64,000 bases of DNA from Tillus elongatus (Eukaryota; Arthropoda; Insecta; Coleoptera; Cleridae). Position numbers and translations under genes: made by a program. Positions 51,721 to 64,000 of the stretch are shown here, piece by piece. A model generated the notes under the pieces. The model was not told the origin of the DNA and made no database searches. It saw only the letters and a list, made by a program, of their open reading frames with translations. Numbering within the stretch: the stretch's first letter is position 1; every line of letters begins with the position of its first letter. Where the stretch lies: NCBI GenBank assembly GCA_964006375.1, contig OZ023262.1:200532778-200596777 (forward strand). Reading direction: 5' to 3'.

Positions 51721-53130
51721 GCCTTATACTCGATAAGAAATCATTGTGGAACCAACAGGTAAATTATCTGAAAACCAAATGTGAGCCAGGCATAAATCTG
51801 CTAAGATCTGTTTTAGGTCATACATGGGGTGCAGATGTAACTGTCTCACTCCTTTTTTATAAAGCTTATGTTAGATCTATGCTTGATTATGGCTTCATCG
51901 CATACGGGTCTACATCTAAGTCGAATCTGACTAAGCTGGAAAGAGTTCAACTCAAAGCACTGAGAATTCGTATAGGGGCCATGCAGTCTACACCAAACCA
52001 GGTGGTCTTCGCGGAGGCACAAGAATCTCCTTTGCATTTACTAATTCAGCTAATTGCTGGTAATTGCACATTAAAACTTAGAGCAAGATCTCCAGAAAAA
52101 ATCGGTCAGTTACATAATTTGTTTGTGGCGACTATAACCAACAAATACTGGAGGAACAAAAAGAGCCCGCCACTGACGTCGATGTACGAAATGACCATTA
52201 GATACGAAGAAAATATTCTATCCTTGATCCCAAATCAATTCCACTATATTTATCAAGCTCTAATACAAAAATTTAGAGTAATAATACCAGCCTATTCAGA
52301 ACAGACAAGAATGATTCATAACACTTTTTATGACATTATAGATAAATACTCATGCTCAATACAAATTTATATTGATGGTTCAAAATACAACATGAATGTT
52401 GGAGCCGCTTTTTATATTCCAGAGCTACAATTGAAAACAGAATTTAGAATGTCCAAGTATGCCCCAATTTATACAGCTGAGCTAACAGCAATAGAACAGG
52501 CATTAAAATGGATCACTAAGAACAATATAAAAAAATGTATTATAATAAGTGATTCAAAGGCAGCACTTATATATAATATATAATTAAGAACCAGAAACAA
52601 GATAACTTTAAAAATGCTATTCTATCTCGCATAAAGAAATACGAGTTTCAGTTAAAAGCAATCACTGAAATAGTATATATGTGGGTCCAGGGGCACGCCA
52701 GAATATCAGGAAATGAAATAGTAGACGATCTAGCCAAGCAACTAGCATTTTTGGAAAGCGATCAACAAAACCGAAAAATCCCATATACAGATTTTCGACA
52801 GGAAATTAAACAGCAATTAATTAAATACTGTAATATAGAATGGCACCGATATGTCAACTCAAGTTCAAACTACAATGCTCTTATATACAAACAACTTCCA
52901 TTACATCTGGTCAAAGAAATTTCCATAAACCGCTCATTGACTACAATATTAATAAGACTAAAGTCTAATCATAGAAGATTTCCAGCACACCTGCATAATA
53001 TAGGTGTGTCTAAAAGTCCTAGTTGTGACTGCAACGAAAACAATATTGCTGACTTAAATCATGTTATATTTTCATGCTCTTAGTATTCTGTATCCACTGA
53101 TATACCTTTAATTATGTAGCACAATGAATC
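50160..53130 (+). pseudogene. RNase-H-bearing LINE (I-group), 5'-truncated and frameshifted
   Basis: The order is: end of an EEP endonuclease (LVVLNNGDPTRVPG near 50.2 kb; DDTLVSDRYPI near 50.32 kb), then RT with FTIEELNLALKSTA near 50.95 kb, PGQYGFRRELGTTDAIGH near 51.28 kb, SPILFNIYNRQL and the active-site QYADDICLYS near 51.43 kb. RNase H follows: IYIDGSKYN (Asp), TAELTAIEQAL (Glu), IISDSKAAL (Asp) at 52.37-52.57 kb and WVQGHARISGNEIVDDLAKQ at 52.68 kb. A CxC...H...C knuckle (CDCNENN, NHVIFSC) ends it near 53.08 kb. RNase H after RT marks the I-type superfamily. There are at least three frame breaks (about 50.27, 51.1-51.35 and 52.58 kb). Confidence 0.88.
51647..51718 (+). repeat. (TA)n array inside the RT gene, reading frame kept
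   Basis: About 72 bases of TA interrupt the RT between IVSEY and MGLILDKKSLWNQQ, giving an alternating Tyr-Ile run. The frame on both sides is the same. In related proteins this place reads roughly as a short YLG, so the array seems to have grown from a native TATATG. Confidence 0.95.
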
Positions 53131-53162
53131 GTTTAACAGATGAATATCCCTAAGCTATTTAG

Positions 53163-53505
53163 AGAGCCGCGGTCGTTCCGTGGTAAAAACGCGTGCCACT
53201 GAACAGAAGGGTACTGGGTTCGATCACAGGATTCCCTTTTCCTTTTTAGTACATACTGTAACATTGACATCAACCAAGGTTGTGTCATTGTATTTGTGCA
53301 AGTTTCTGTCCTACGGAGGGGGCGTAAAGCTGCCCGTCCCATGTCCATGCGATGTTGGACACGTTAAAGATCCCTACCTTCCTTACAGAGAGGAGGGGGT
53401 TTGGCACAATTTCGAGGATAGTGAGGTAAAACTGCTCCCTGGCGTCGGTGATTGTCCATAGTCGCGGAAATAGACCGACGTTAAAGAAACAAAACATACA
53501 AAGTT
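53163..53505 (+). mobile_element. tRNA-derived SINE, first family, plus orientation
   Basis: Same family as the SINE at 15.95 kb: degraded A box (CGGTCGTTCCGTGGTAAAAA), B box (GGGTTCGATCACA), body with GTTGGACACGTTAAAGATCC, and tail GACGTTAAAGAAACAAAACA. It is more diverged and has no evident target duplication. Confidence 0.85.
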
Positions 53506-54427
53506 GTTTAGCATAGCTTCTACCAAACACTGTTTAAACCATGTTTTTGGCAGGTGGTTTGGTAGCTCTGCAATAATGTATGACTTAATCTATTTGCCTA
53601 TTTTATCAGTCACCTTGTATTTTGTCAATATATCCTGCTGAATTGCTGTGAGAGCTTTGTGGAAATTTGGTTTCTGTTTCCTGAAATATCTAAGTTTTTC
53701 TGCAAAAAATCACTGGCCTATCGATATAATCTTTGTGCAGCTATCAATTGTTCTTCAATTCAAGTGATTATACAGCGCGGCTGTACCACATTGGCAACGT
53801 AGCCATCACTGCCGAATCGAGTTATATAATAATGTCATCCGTAGACTGTTGCATACCCAGGGGAGGAGTAATAAAATTTTTTTTTTTTTGATAATAATGT
53901 TTCTAAATCAATTAAATGCTGTTAAGATTTGACGTTATTAATAGAAGTCATTCAATCTTGTGAAACGTCTAAAATCGTAAGAATTTGCTTTTGCTTTGTG
54001 TAATCGTATAAGAAGCTCCGAAATCATGTAAATACAGTATAATCATGTAACCCGAAAACCCTAACAGCGTATTGGGTTGTCCTCACCTAACCTATATATT
54101 GCAGGGGTGGAAAACTATTTAATGTAGGAAAAAGAGGTGCGCAAAATATGAGACCCGAATTTAATTCTTAGTTTATTCAGAAAGACTGATTTTAAAAACA
54201 TAATTGATAAGTTATAGCGCAAAGGTCTGTCGTACAAATTTGTCTTGTTTTTATGACATTTGTTTAATGGACATGTGTGTTTCTCAAAAGTTCCAGGTAA
54301 TGTGCCTAAGTTAAACTTATTGGTAACATATTGAGCGGGACACTTGATTTTTACACACAAACAAGCAAGTTCTAGAGCTGGTCAGCTTTTTAATAGTTGG
54401 CCGGTGTGGTATACTTGCAATATGGTA
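53506..54427. other. No recognised gene
   Basis: AT-rich; a minus-strand frame of 81 codons at 54,115-54,360 contains several Cys and Lys residues but has no recognised domain. Confidence 0.45.
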
Positions 54428-56860
54428 GGTGGTAGTGGAGTTTTACTCTACGTGATAGTAAAGGATTTTTTTCACGCCCGAGGAGGTACCACCCCTTACA
54501 TCAAGGAGCCGGTGAAGTTCCAACGGACTTTTCCGGTTCTGGTGTATGAGTCGGTTCCTTTTATAAGCAAAAAATGATGATGACTCCTCCTTCTACAAAA
54601 GATTCCGGAGGTAAAATACCCCTCAATTCGGATCTCCGGTAGAGGGGTGTACATGGGGCGCCAGCATCAAGAGTTAACATATCCTTTCCGAATATATGTG
54701 GCCTAAATTCTAACCTGAACTACGTCCACCATTTCCTCCGGGCTAATCGGCCCAACTCCTCTTCCTCACCGAAACTTAAATCAGTACCAAACAGCCACTA
54801 ATCACCTTAATTTATCGGGGTATGATCTCCTTACTTCCTTTAGATCGCATGAAGGCGTGTGCGCATACGTTCGTAGCAATCTACCCTGCACCAGACTCCC
54901 CAATTTAGAAGCTGGAAGAAAAGACATACTATGGATAAAACTCTCTCTCAGGGCTGCAACTAAATCCATCTGTCTGGTCACTGCTTCCTGTGCAATGCAA
55001 CCTGAGGTCACACAGTCATCACACCCACGTATCGCTTGTCACTACAACTTTGCGAACTGGGACGAAATGCGAGATTACTTTTCCTCATTTCCGTGGGCGT
55101 CTGCCTGCTTGTCTCATCCTCACCCCTCTGATATCTCAAAAAACTTAACCGAAATTATTTATTTCACGTACACAGAAAACCTCTGCAGCCACTCAAAAGC
55201 CCTGGTTCTCTAAATCCTGTGACAAGGCCAGACTTGAAAAGGTCAAAGCTCACAAAAAGCTTCTACACAGTCCCAGTCAAAAAAACCGTCAAGCATTTAA
55301 CGACGCAAGAAACCGCTATGTCCACATTCTTTCTGAGGCAAAAAACTCGTTTAATAACCACATTAAAAACAAAGTCCTCTTAAGCTCCAGCGGTAGAAAA
55401 CCCTTCTGGACTCTTGCTAAATCTATTGGGAATAATTTCTGCAATAGCACGTTCCCACCTCTTGTCTCAGGGGATGAATTTGTTTCTACCGCCCTGGGCA
55501 AGGCTGAACTTTTTGCCTCGTTGTTCGTCGGCAATTCTACTCACAACCCACCTCCAAATGTTCAACCACCAACAGTCTCTAATGTCGCGCATAAAATGAC
55601 GGATATCACTTTCAAAACTAAAAAGGTACGAAAGATGCTTTCTTCTCTTAATACCAGGACAGCCTTGACGAGATCCCAGCAATTGTTCTCAAAAAATGCG
55701 CACCAAAACTTGCTCCTGTCCTGACTCGTCTGTTTCAGACATCTTACAATAGAGGTATATTCCCTAGTAATTGGAAAACTGCTCGAGTCCAACCCGTCCC
55801 CAAGAAAGGATGCGAAGCGCTTCCTAGCAACTACAGGCCTATTTCTCTGCTTTCAGTCGCCTGTAAAGTGATGAAAAAGTATATATACACCGAATTACTA
55901 AAATTTCTTGAAAAACACAGTCTAATCCACGACATGCAATATGGATTCCGACAGCGCAGATCAACTGCCGACCTCCTTTCCTTTGTCACCTATTCTTGGA
56001 ACAAGTCTATGGAACTACACGATGAATTGTCGCTCTAGACATATCCAAAGCATTCGACCAGGTCGGACACGCAGCGCTGCTTAATAAACTACCGGCCTAT
56101 GGCCTACCACCAAAACTCTGTACGTGGACAGCAAATTTCCTCTCCATCCGGAGCATTTCTGTTGTCGTGGATGGCCATTCCTCTAAACTGTATCCAATTA
56201 ATGCAGGAATTCCTCAAGGTTCAGCTTTAGCCCCTACTTTGTTTCTTCTCCACATCAATGACCTCCTCTCTAGCACATCCAACCCAGTTCACAGTTACGT
56301 GAACGACAGCACCCTCCACTCAAATATACAATATTCTAAGCCTGTCCCTTTGACCCAATTAGATGAGGATCGCAGACTCATGGAGGGTTCTGTCTCCGTG
56401 GATCTCTAAAAAATATTAGACTGGGGAAGTAGAAATCTTATACAATTCAACCCTATCAAATCACAGGCTTGCTTTCTTTCTCATAAGAGATACACCAGCC
56501 CTAAATCCATCACAATAAACAACCAAGTTATTCAAAGTAGTGAGTCCTTTTCACTTGTGGGCATTTCTGTGGATTGAAGTCTCAATTGGCACCAACATGT
56601 CACATCAATTGCAGAATCGGCTGCTAAGAAATTAGGTTTCCTTTTCCGGGCTCGCAAATAATTTTCACCGGCTAATCTCTATACCTTATGTACGTCACAA
56701 ATAAGACCAAACCTCGAATACTGCTCTCACATCTGGGGTGCCGCTGCTGTTTCTACACTCGCTATTCTGGACTCCATTCAGAAGAGAGCTATACGTCTCA
56801 TCGGTGACCCTACCCTCACCCAAAGGCTGCCATCCCTTGCCCACCGACGTACCGTTTGTG

Positions 56861-56906
<46 letters not shown>

Positions 56907-57217
56907 TAAATATCTGCACGGGCACTGCTCAGAGGAGCTTTCTTCTATAGTTCCTTCTTGCTGCCCCCAACAGATCTACCAGGGGAACAAAGCGAATGCA
57001 CCGTTTTACTGTGCAGGTCACCAGATATAAAACGTCTTGTTATGCCCGCTCTTTTGTCCCGAGGACTTCCAAGTTGTGGAATTCCTTGCCGGCACATGTT
57101 TTTCCTTTTCCTCCGAACCTCCAAACCTTCAAGTCCAGAACTAACAAGTTGCCTCTTTCCTCCTTGTAGACACCCACGGCACGATAGTATTTGGGCTGTA
57201 AGCCCTCGTGGTGTGTT
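54428..57217 (+). pseudogene. LINE copy D, full-length ends, internally deleted
   Basis: It starts at the same GGTGGTAGTGG as copy C and ends at AGCCCTCGTGGTGTGTTA, without the usual TGTTG-A tail. About 350 bases of the endonuclease (copy C about 37,255-37,601) are missing near 54,975. Several stops and small deletions occur, including a lost GACGA stretch near 55,663 and YADD changed to YVND near 56,300. A (CT)n run has expanded at 56,862-56,901 within the C-terminal domain. Confidence 0.92.
56862..56901 (+). repeat. (CT)n array inside LINE copy D
   Basis: Copies A, B and C have only GACCTCTCTCTC-like sequence here (GACCTCCTCTCTTTTATAG in C). Copy D has about 40 bases of CT repeat before TTTTATAAATATCTGC. 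Confidence 0.95.
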
Positions 57218-57219
57218 AT

Positions 57220-57880
57220 ATAACGATCAATTTTATGAGTTTAGTTAAAGCCTAGTTAAAAAGTATCATAGTGGCTTTATATCTTGCAAACAGTCATAAA
57301 ATTTAGCAGGTTAGCACTGAAAAAAATTAACAAATCTCTGGTAATAGTCATTTCAAAGCATACTGCATTTGTCAGATAAAAAATAATATTTTGTTGTTTT
57401 CGATGCAATAACAGAACAACGGCCAGTGGATGCTTGATTAAGTTCAAATTCCTTAATTCTACGTATATAAGTACCGAACCACTGAGGCAAATATATGACA
57501 AGTAGCAGATTACGAGGGAAATGATCATTTAAAAAAATGTGTCTCGCACAAATCCGATGCTCAATTGTTTGTAAAATGTGTAATAATCTTGTTAACGACA
57601 TTCTAAAACTTATCTATTCGAAACTAGAAAACTATAAAAAAGTATGGATAGGCGGGTCACACTGTATAGTAGGTATAAAGCTATATACAGTGTGTGGATA
57701 ATTATGTAATAATTAACTTACACAGTTTCTTGAAGATACCTGATCAGGAGATATTTGAATTCCACACAATAGTTTCTTGGTCACATTTGCCTGCAACAAT
57801 TTTGTAGACTGTCAGATATGTAGCCATAAGTGAGTAATTAACTTTTAAATTAAAAAAAGTTTAAAATTGTAAAAAGTCTG
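57220..57880. other. No recognised gene
   Basis: AT-rich. Two overlapping minus-strand frames at 57,277-57,601 were examined as a possible second receptor exon but lack the expected C-terminal motif. Confidence 0.4.
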
Positions 57881-57925
57881 GACGCAGCAAGTACATTATG
57901 GTAGCGAATTTTCATAGATATATTT
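57880..57925 (-). repeat. Element terminus (ACGCA-hairpin signature)
   Basis: GTCTGGACGCAGCAAGTACA then TTATGGTAGCGAATTTTCAT: minus-oriented 3' end of the hairpin-ended family, without a recognisable body. Confidence 0.6.
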
Positions 57926-58191
57926 CAAATAACTATTTTTTTCCATAAATACTTATAACATTGTTCTTTTAACGTAGATATCTGAATTTTAGCGAAGAGT
58001 TTAAAGTTTACAATGTAAACCTGAAACTTTTTATATCCTTTAGCTTCTGGGACAATAGGCTAAAATACTGATGCTTACAAAATATTTGTGAAAAATAAAC
58101 AACCCATTAATCAGTGGTTGAAGTTGAAGTTTTGAATTTTTTGGCTATTTCATCTTATTTTAGCCGCCCTGAAAGCTCTTTGCGAGATGAG

Positions 58192-58197
<6 letters not shown>

Positions 58198-58285
<88 letters not shown>

Positions 58286-58406
58286 ACGTTCTACGGGGTT
58301 ATACTGTCTATAGAGATTCTAGACGTTCTATACTATTATACACTATTCTACACCTGTCACTTCTGGTCTATTCTAGAAATGTCATTCCAAAGTGTTCGCT
58401 GTGACA

Positions 58407-58483
<77 letters not shown>

Positions 58484-58573
58484 GTTCTAGGGGTCCCAGT
58501 TCACGCTCATTTAAAAATATTTTTTCAAAATTGAAAAGTCGGGATCTCCCCGTTAGTGATTTTTTTCTACGAA
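58198..58573 (-). mobile_element. Element fragment with two (TA)n arrays
   Basis: Arrays lie at about 58,198-58,281 and 58,415-58,480. The minus-oriented subfamily-1 5' end follows (AAAAGTCGGGATCTCCCCGT, TAGTGATTTTTTTCTACG, AAAATTCAATAG). The sequence between the arrays (58,282-58,414) is not recognised. Confidence 0.6.
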
Positions 58574-58889
58574 AATTCAATAGAACTGTGATGAATATTT
58601 GTTTCTACTGAAGTCAAACAAAGTTCGCGGAAAATGGCATAAGACCAAATTGTTATCTGTGGTTGACGAAATATATTGAATATCACAAAGATAAAGTTAG
58701 TGCGAAAAAGTCAAGAAGTCCAAAAGAATACTCGTCGTAGTAACGATCTGAAACGTCAAAATTTGCTGATTTTCAAACAGATTCTGCAACGAGTGCATGT
58801 CATTGATAACAAATATTGCAAGAAATTGTCAAAATTACAGTAGTAGGCGCACTGTTCCAATGGCTTACGCCTTACCTAAATATGATACC

Positions 58890-59310
<421 letters not shown>

Positions 59311-59409
59311 TTCGTTAAATGAACAACTCTAGCTATTAAGATGGAAATTTAGGAGTAATATGGTAATATATATTTATAAAGTGGGAAGGGTGTGTTGCAA
59401 TCTTAAGTA

Positions 59410-59416
59410 GGCCACA

Positions 59417-59500
<84 letters not shown>

Positions 59501-59665
59501 AAAATAATAAAACATAAAAATAAAAACTTATAAAATCGGAATCAGAATCAAACCGCTGATATGGGTTATATGGGCTGGGGCTCGCGTTTATTTAAAGAAG
59601 TTTTGCAACATTCAAAAGTCGGGACCTAATCATTAGCAAATTTTTTCTACGAAAATTAGGTACAA
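59410..59665 (-). mobile_element. Element 5' fragment with (TA)n
   Basis: TA array at about 59,417-59,495, then TTCAAAAGTCGGGACCTAAT and CATTAGCAAATTTTTTCTAC with GAAAATTAGGTA, a decayed subfamily-1 5' hairpin. It lies 87 bases from the end of the receptor exon, inside the following intron. Confidence 0.6.
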
Positions 59666-59751
59666 AATATTATTTTTTGTTGACGTAGAATTTAATAAAC
59701 CACTGCGGTTAAATTCTAAATATATGAATTTGAAAAAAGTATACAACTTAC

Positions 59752-60684
59752 CTTGTTAGACAAAGAAGCAGTTCTCCATGTTAAATAGACAAATATCACA
59801 CACTTCTTAAAGAATAGAAAATAAAAAAATGGCCTATATGATTCTTGAATGATCTGGTTTAAAATTACAGAACTCAGTACTATGTAAGCTACATAAGTTA
59901 CTATAGCAAAACTATAAGTTAAAAGTATAAGGGTACTAAATCCAAAAACATAATTAATTAACTGGCTAGTTTTTACTAGATGTTTATGGAGATCTACCAA
60001 CTTTTCCAGTTTCTGGGTGAATTTGTAACTGTTTGAAGGAAAATTCTTATTTAATTTGGATGCTGATATTTTCTTCTTGACTATGGAATTAATGACGCCA
60101 TATCTCTGTTCGGCGGCAAAAAGTAGGGACCAGAAGAGTCCCTGGTTTATATTAGCTACAACCTCTGGATGAACTACCAGCAAAGCCTGCCACAATGACA
60201 AATCTAAACATAATATTAGGAGAAGGTTGTTTAGTATGATAACAAAAATGACAAAGAAAATTAAAAATGTTATTGTGAAAATTCGAACTTTTCCATTAGC
60301 AGAAGAAAGATCTTCTTTATATCCCATCTGTATCATATCTCTGTCAAATTTCATAAATGAATTGTAGATATCTATAAATGTATTGATGTGGGATATGTCT
60401 GAGATAATAATGACAATTTGACCAATAAACAAGACTATTGCATATGCTGAAAATATAATCCGTATATCAAAAACTCCAGTAAGCAATGTTGAACGAGACA
60501 ACGCGCCTATAAACCAAATACAACGAAGTACATTTAACAGTACATAAATCAAGCATACACAAATTTTCAATATGTTTCTCTTTGGTAATCTGTTTTCGCT
60601 GACAGTATGTGTACATTGTCCTAGAATTGTAGCAGAAATATGAATCAGACGCAAACTAGAGTGTAAATCTTTGGACGGGTTCAT
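59752..60684 (-). CDS. Gustatory receptor-like chemoreceptor, large exon (C-terminus missing)
   Basis: The minus-strand ATG at 60,684 (MNPSKDLHSSLRLIHISATI) opens 311 codons ending at SLSNK, where a consensus donor GTAAGT begins at 59,751 (phase 0). Six strongly hydrophobic spans are visible: about residues 39-60, 73-95, 137-163, 180-205, 245-275 and 283-300. Landmarks of insect gustatory receptors are AEQRYGVINSIV before a long cytoplasmic loop, LHKHLVKTSQLINYVFGFST, and FYFLFFKKCVIFVYLTWRTA. Such receptors are ligand-gated channels in taste neurons. The conserved C-terminal TYhhhhhQF must lie on a later exon; none was found in the window. An acceptor (TTTATTTTTTTGCAG) ends three bases before the ATG, so a 5' untranslated intron is likely. 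The exon has no stop or frameshift, so the gene is probably functional. Confidence 0.82.
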
Positions 60685-60738
60685 TATCTGCAAAAAAATA
60701 AATAAATTAAATTCAATAGCTTGAAACTTTAAACAATA

Positions 60739-60745
<7 letters not shown>

Positions 60746-60804
<59 letters not shown>
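60746..60804 (+). repeat. (TA)n array
   Basis: About 58 bases of TA repeat about 60 bases upstream (in gene orientation) of the receptor exon's acceptor. Confidence 0.97.
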
Positions 60805-60806
<2 letters not shown>

Positions 60807-60844
60807 GGTGTAAAAACTAAGTGAAGATTGAAACCTGTGATGAG

Positions 60845-61052
60845 CACTGTCAAGTACACTTGGAGAACCCAAATCACCACAACACATTTAAAAGAAGACC
60901 TGACGATCGTTTTAGTAACCAAGTTAGCGGCATCAGAGGGTAATTTTTCATCCTCTGATGACGCTAACGTGGTTAGTGAAACGATCGTCAGGTCTTTTTT
61001 AAAATGTGTTGTGGTGATTTGGGTTCTCCAAGTGTACTTGTCAGGGTGTAAA
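60845..61052 (+). ncRNA. Palindromic repeat with hammerhead-ribozyme-like core
   Basis: Arms of about 95 bases (CAAGTACACTTGGAGAACCC at 60,848 and its complement GGGTTCTCCAAGTGTACTTG at 61,021) surround the motif. On the plus strand at 60,952-60,992 the order is CCT, CTGATGA, GCTAAC-GTG-GTTAGT hairpin, GAAA, the palindrome CGATCG, TC, AGG. This has every conserved box of a hammerhead: helix I CCT/AGG, core, helix II, GAAA, palindromic helix III, GTC cleavage site. One extra C sits between the core and helix II, the same place as in the PLE motif. The minus strand carries a decayed version (CTGATGC, TAAAA). It resembles metazoan retrozymes; activity is not shown. Confidence 0.55.
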
Positions 61053-61079
61053 AAACCTGTGCAATAATGTCAATGTTTC

Positions 61080-61490
61080 GAAAAACAGTAAACATATTTT
61101 TTTACACTTGGTATATTGGTGTACTTAAATTTAATACCCTGCTGACAAGTAAAAAAAGCACGTGTAACTATACAAGGTGGCTCAGAAATAATACCAATAT
61201 TTTTATTTCAAAATAACACCCTGCATGTTTTTGCGTTTTTTAAAGTTACATCTAATTTAACGTCTACTTGTATTTGAAGTTTTTCCTATCTCCATTCACT
61301 ACTGAAAAAATTGTTGGTAAACGATTTTAAAAAATTGTTAATATTTAGGAAACTACGGATATATTTTTTGACACTTGGTATATTGATATATTTAAGTTCA
61401 ATACACTTTTGGCAGGTTAAAAGTATGTGTAACTATACAGGGTGGCTGACAAATAATACCAACTTTGTTATTTTAAATGGAACACCCGTA
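61080..61490 (+). repeat. Direct duplication of ~265-base unit ending in a CAGGGTGGC motif
   Basis: Two copies: ACACTTGGTATATTGGTGTA at 61,106 and ACACTTGGTATATTGATATA at 61,372. Each runs to AACTATACA(A/G)GGTGGCT and AATAATACCAA. The CAGGGTGGC-type end followed by AAATAAT is typical of insect TIR elements of the mariner/Tc group. Confidence 0.65.
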
Positions 61491-61736
61491 TATTTTGCAA
61501 ATTCTAATAAGCATTCAAGAGATAAATTAAATGATGTAAGTTTTAAGTTTATTCGTCACAATGAGACATTCACGTATTCAAACTGAATTCAGTCACATGA
61601 ATACACTGAAACTATGAAGATAAGTAGTCTCATTTGTAATGTTGTTAGGTGCCTCTTAGGCAATGACAAATTTGACAGTTTGTGTCAAATGTTCTTCAGC
61701 ACTCACATAAGCGTTCGCCCCAGTTAACAGAAATTA

Positions 61737-61925
61737 ACATGGTAGCTCTAACTGAAAAAAATTGTGTGTTAAGTTGGATACGGTGACCGCAAAAGAACAC
61801 AACCGGAAGTTGTCGCTTTATTTCATAAAACTTACCTTAATCGACCAGCGATAACACAAACTTGTGTAGGCAAACTTCTGAAGAAAGTCAATGAAATAGA
61901 AGGTTTGCAAGTATTGTAAATTAAA
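61737..61925 (+). pseudogene. DUF4817 transposase head relic
   Basis: ATGGTAGCTCTAACTGAAAA opens MVALTEKNCVLSWIR and a stop; one base over, the frame reads GDRKRTQPEVVALFHKTYLN, RPAITQTCVGKLLKKVNEIEG. This is the N-terminal helix-turn-helix of insect mariner-like transposases. The catalytic part is absent. Confidence 0.8.
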
Positions 61926-61929
61926 TCAC

Positions 61930-62295
61930 AATATTTTTTATCGTGAATCATTACGGAAAATTATGCTGGAAGTAGAAGTCTATTGTTAGACTCCATGGCC
62001 TACTGCTTGTTGAATACTTTTTTTTGTCATTTGTTTTCTGCTTATGAATTTCATACCCTACTATCCTCAAAACGCTTTTTTTAAAATTGTCAGTGCCATA
62101 AAAAAAAAACGTTGATACCTGTAGCCCAAAAACAAATGGCAATCTAAAGTTGAGAATAGCACAAAAAGATTACTCTGTAAAAAGTGTCCTGATCATGTGC
62201 AAGTCTTAGACATGTCAGATCAACGCCTACTTAGATATTGACGAAAAAAAAGTCGACAAATTTTGTTTTTTCAAAATAACTCGAAAACGAAAAAA
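61930..62295. other. No recognised gene
   Basis: AT-rich sequence with A and T homopolymer runs; nothing recognised. Confidence 0.5.
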
Positions 62296-62296
62296 C

Positions 62297-63673
<1,377 letters not shown>

Positions 63674-63802
63674 AAGGCAGGGCAAATTACAAGTGATATT
63701 TAGAACGAACATGAAATTCTACAAAACATTGCTAATTTAACCGTCTCCCTATCTCTAATAATAACGGAGATAGCAATACATTCCCATCCAGTTTAGGACA
63801 CA

Positions 63803-63932
<130 letters not shown>

Positions 63933-64000
63933 ACTATAGGGCACTGAACTTACATCCCTACCTCACATGTGTATTATTTGGGTTTCCTTGAATAAAAAAA

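Noticed and set aside
54344..54577. Separate 78-residue gene at the start of LINE D
   Set aside because: Copy C has a frameshift and stop in the same stretch, so it is better read as the element's leader.
57277..57601. Two overlapping minus-strand frames considered as the last exon of the gustatory receptor
   Set aside because: Neither contains a TYhhhhhQF-like end, and no convincing acceptor in the correct phase was found.

Overview
This is eukaryotic nuclear DNA, almost certainly from an arthropod and probably an insect with a large, AT-rich, repeat-filled genome. The evidence is a gustatory-receptor-like seven-helix protein exon with consensus splice sites, GT-AG exon borders, and a set of metazoan mobile elements: a Penelope-like element, several LINE clades, tRNA-derived SINEs, mariner, DUF4817-type and pogo transposases, and a Maverick-type integrase. 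There is no bacterial gene organisation. The species cannot be named from the sequence. No tool was run, so homology calls rest on reading translated motifs by eye.

Layout. 1-2.1 kb: Penelope-like element (minus) with an open reverse-transcriptase frame running off the left edge, and an inverted terminal repeat enclosing a hammerhead-like motif. 3.9-5.4 kb: LINE copy A (minus). 6.0-6.4 kb: small hairpin repeat plus a (TAA)n array. 6.95-7.95 kb: dead mariner (minus). 9.0-13.0 kb: an inverted/tandem repeat family, interrupted by a hairpin-ended element. 13.9-18.5 kb: transposase relic, a large compound microsatellite and a 1.4-kb tandem duplication carrying a SINE. 20.3-28.3 kb: run of 1-2 kb hairpin-ended, (TA)n-bearing elements. 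29.1-34.8 kb: giant foldback-like inverted repeat with LINE copy B inside. 34.9-36.5 kb: dead pogo transposase. 36.7-39.9 kb: LINE copy C, nearly intact. 40.4-46.0 kb: more hairpin-ended elements, a probable host signal-peptide exon, and DUF4817-type and integrase relics. 46.1-48.1 kb: SINE and a dead LINE with a restriction-like endonuclease. 49.5-53.1 kb: transposase relic and a dead RNase-H LINE. 53.2-57.2 kb: SINE and LINE copy D. 57.9-63.9 kb: hairpin elements, the gustatory receptor exon (minus, 59.75-60.68 kb), a hammerhead-like palindrome and more (TA)n arrays.

Two stretches look like host genes: the gustatory receptor exon, and a short signal-peptide exon at 41,200-41,266 (+) whose continuation is uncertain. 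Nearly everything else is mobile DNA.

The most interesting structures are: (1) a multi-copy element family with a TTAGTGAATTTTC hairpin at one end and an ACGCA/TGCGT hairpin at the other, resembling non-autonomous Helentrons and carrying long (TA)n arrays; one copy has its empty site in the same window; (2) hammerhead-like motifs in the spacers of inverted repeats at 1.9 kb and 60.95 kb, the second retrozyme-like; (3) a foldback element whose arms have mirrored A-B-A-B subunit order; (4) a (TA)n array grown in frame inside a reverse-transcriptase gene.
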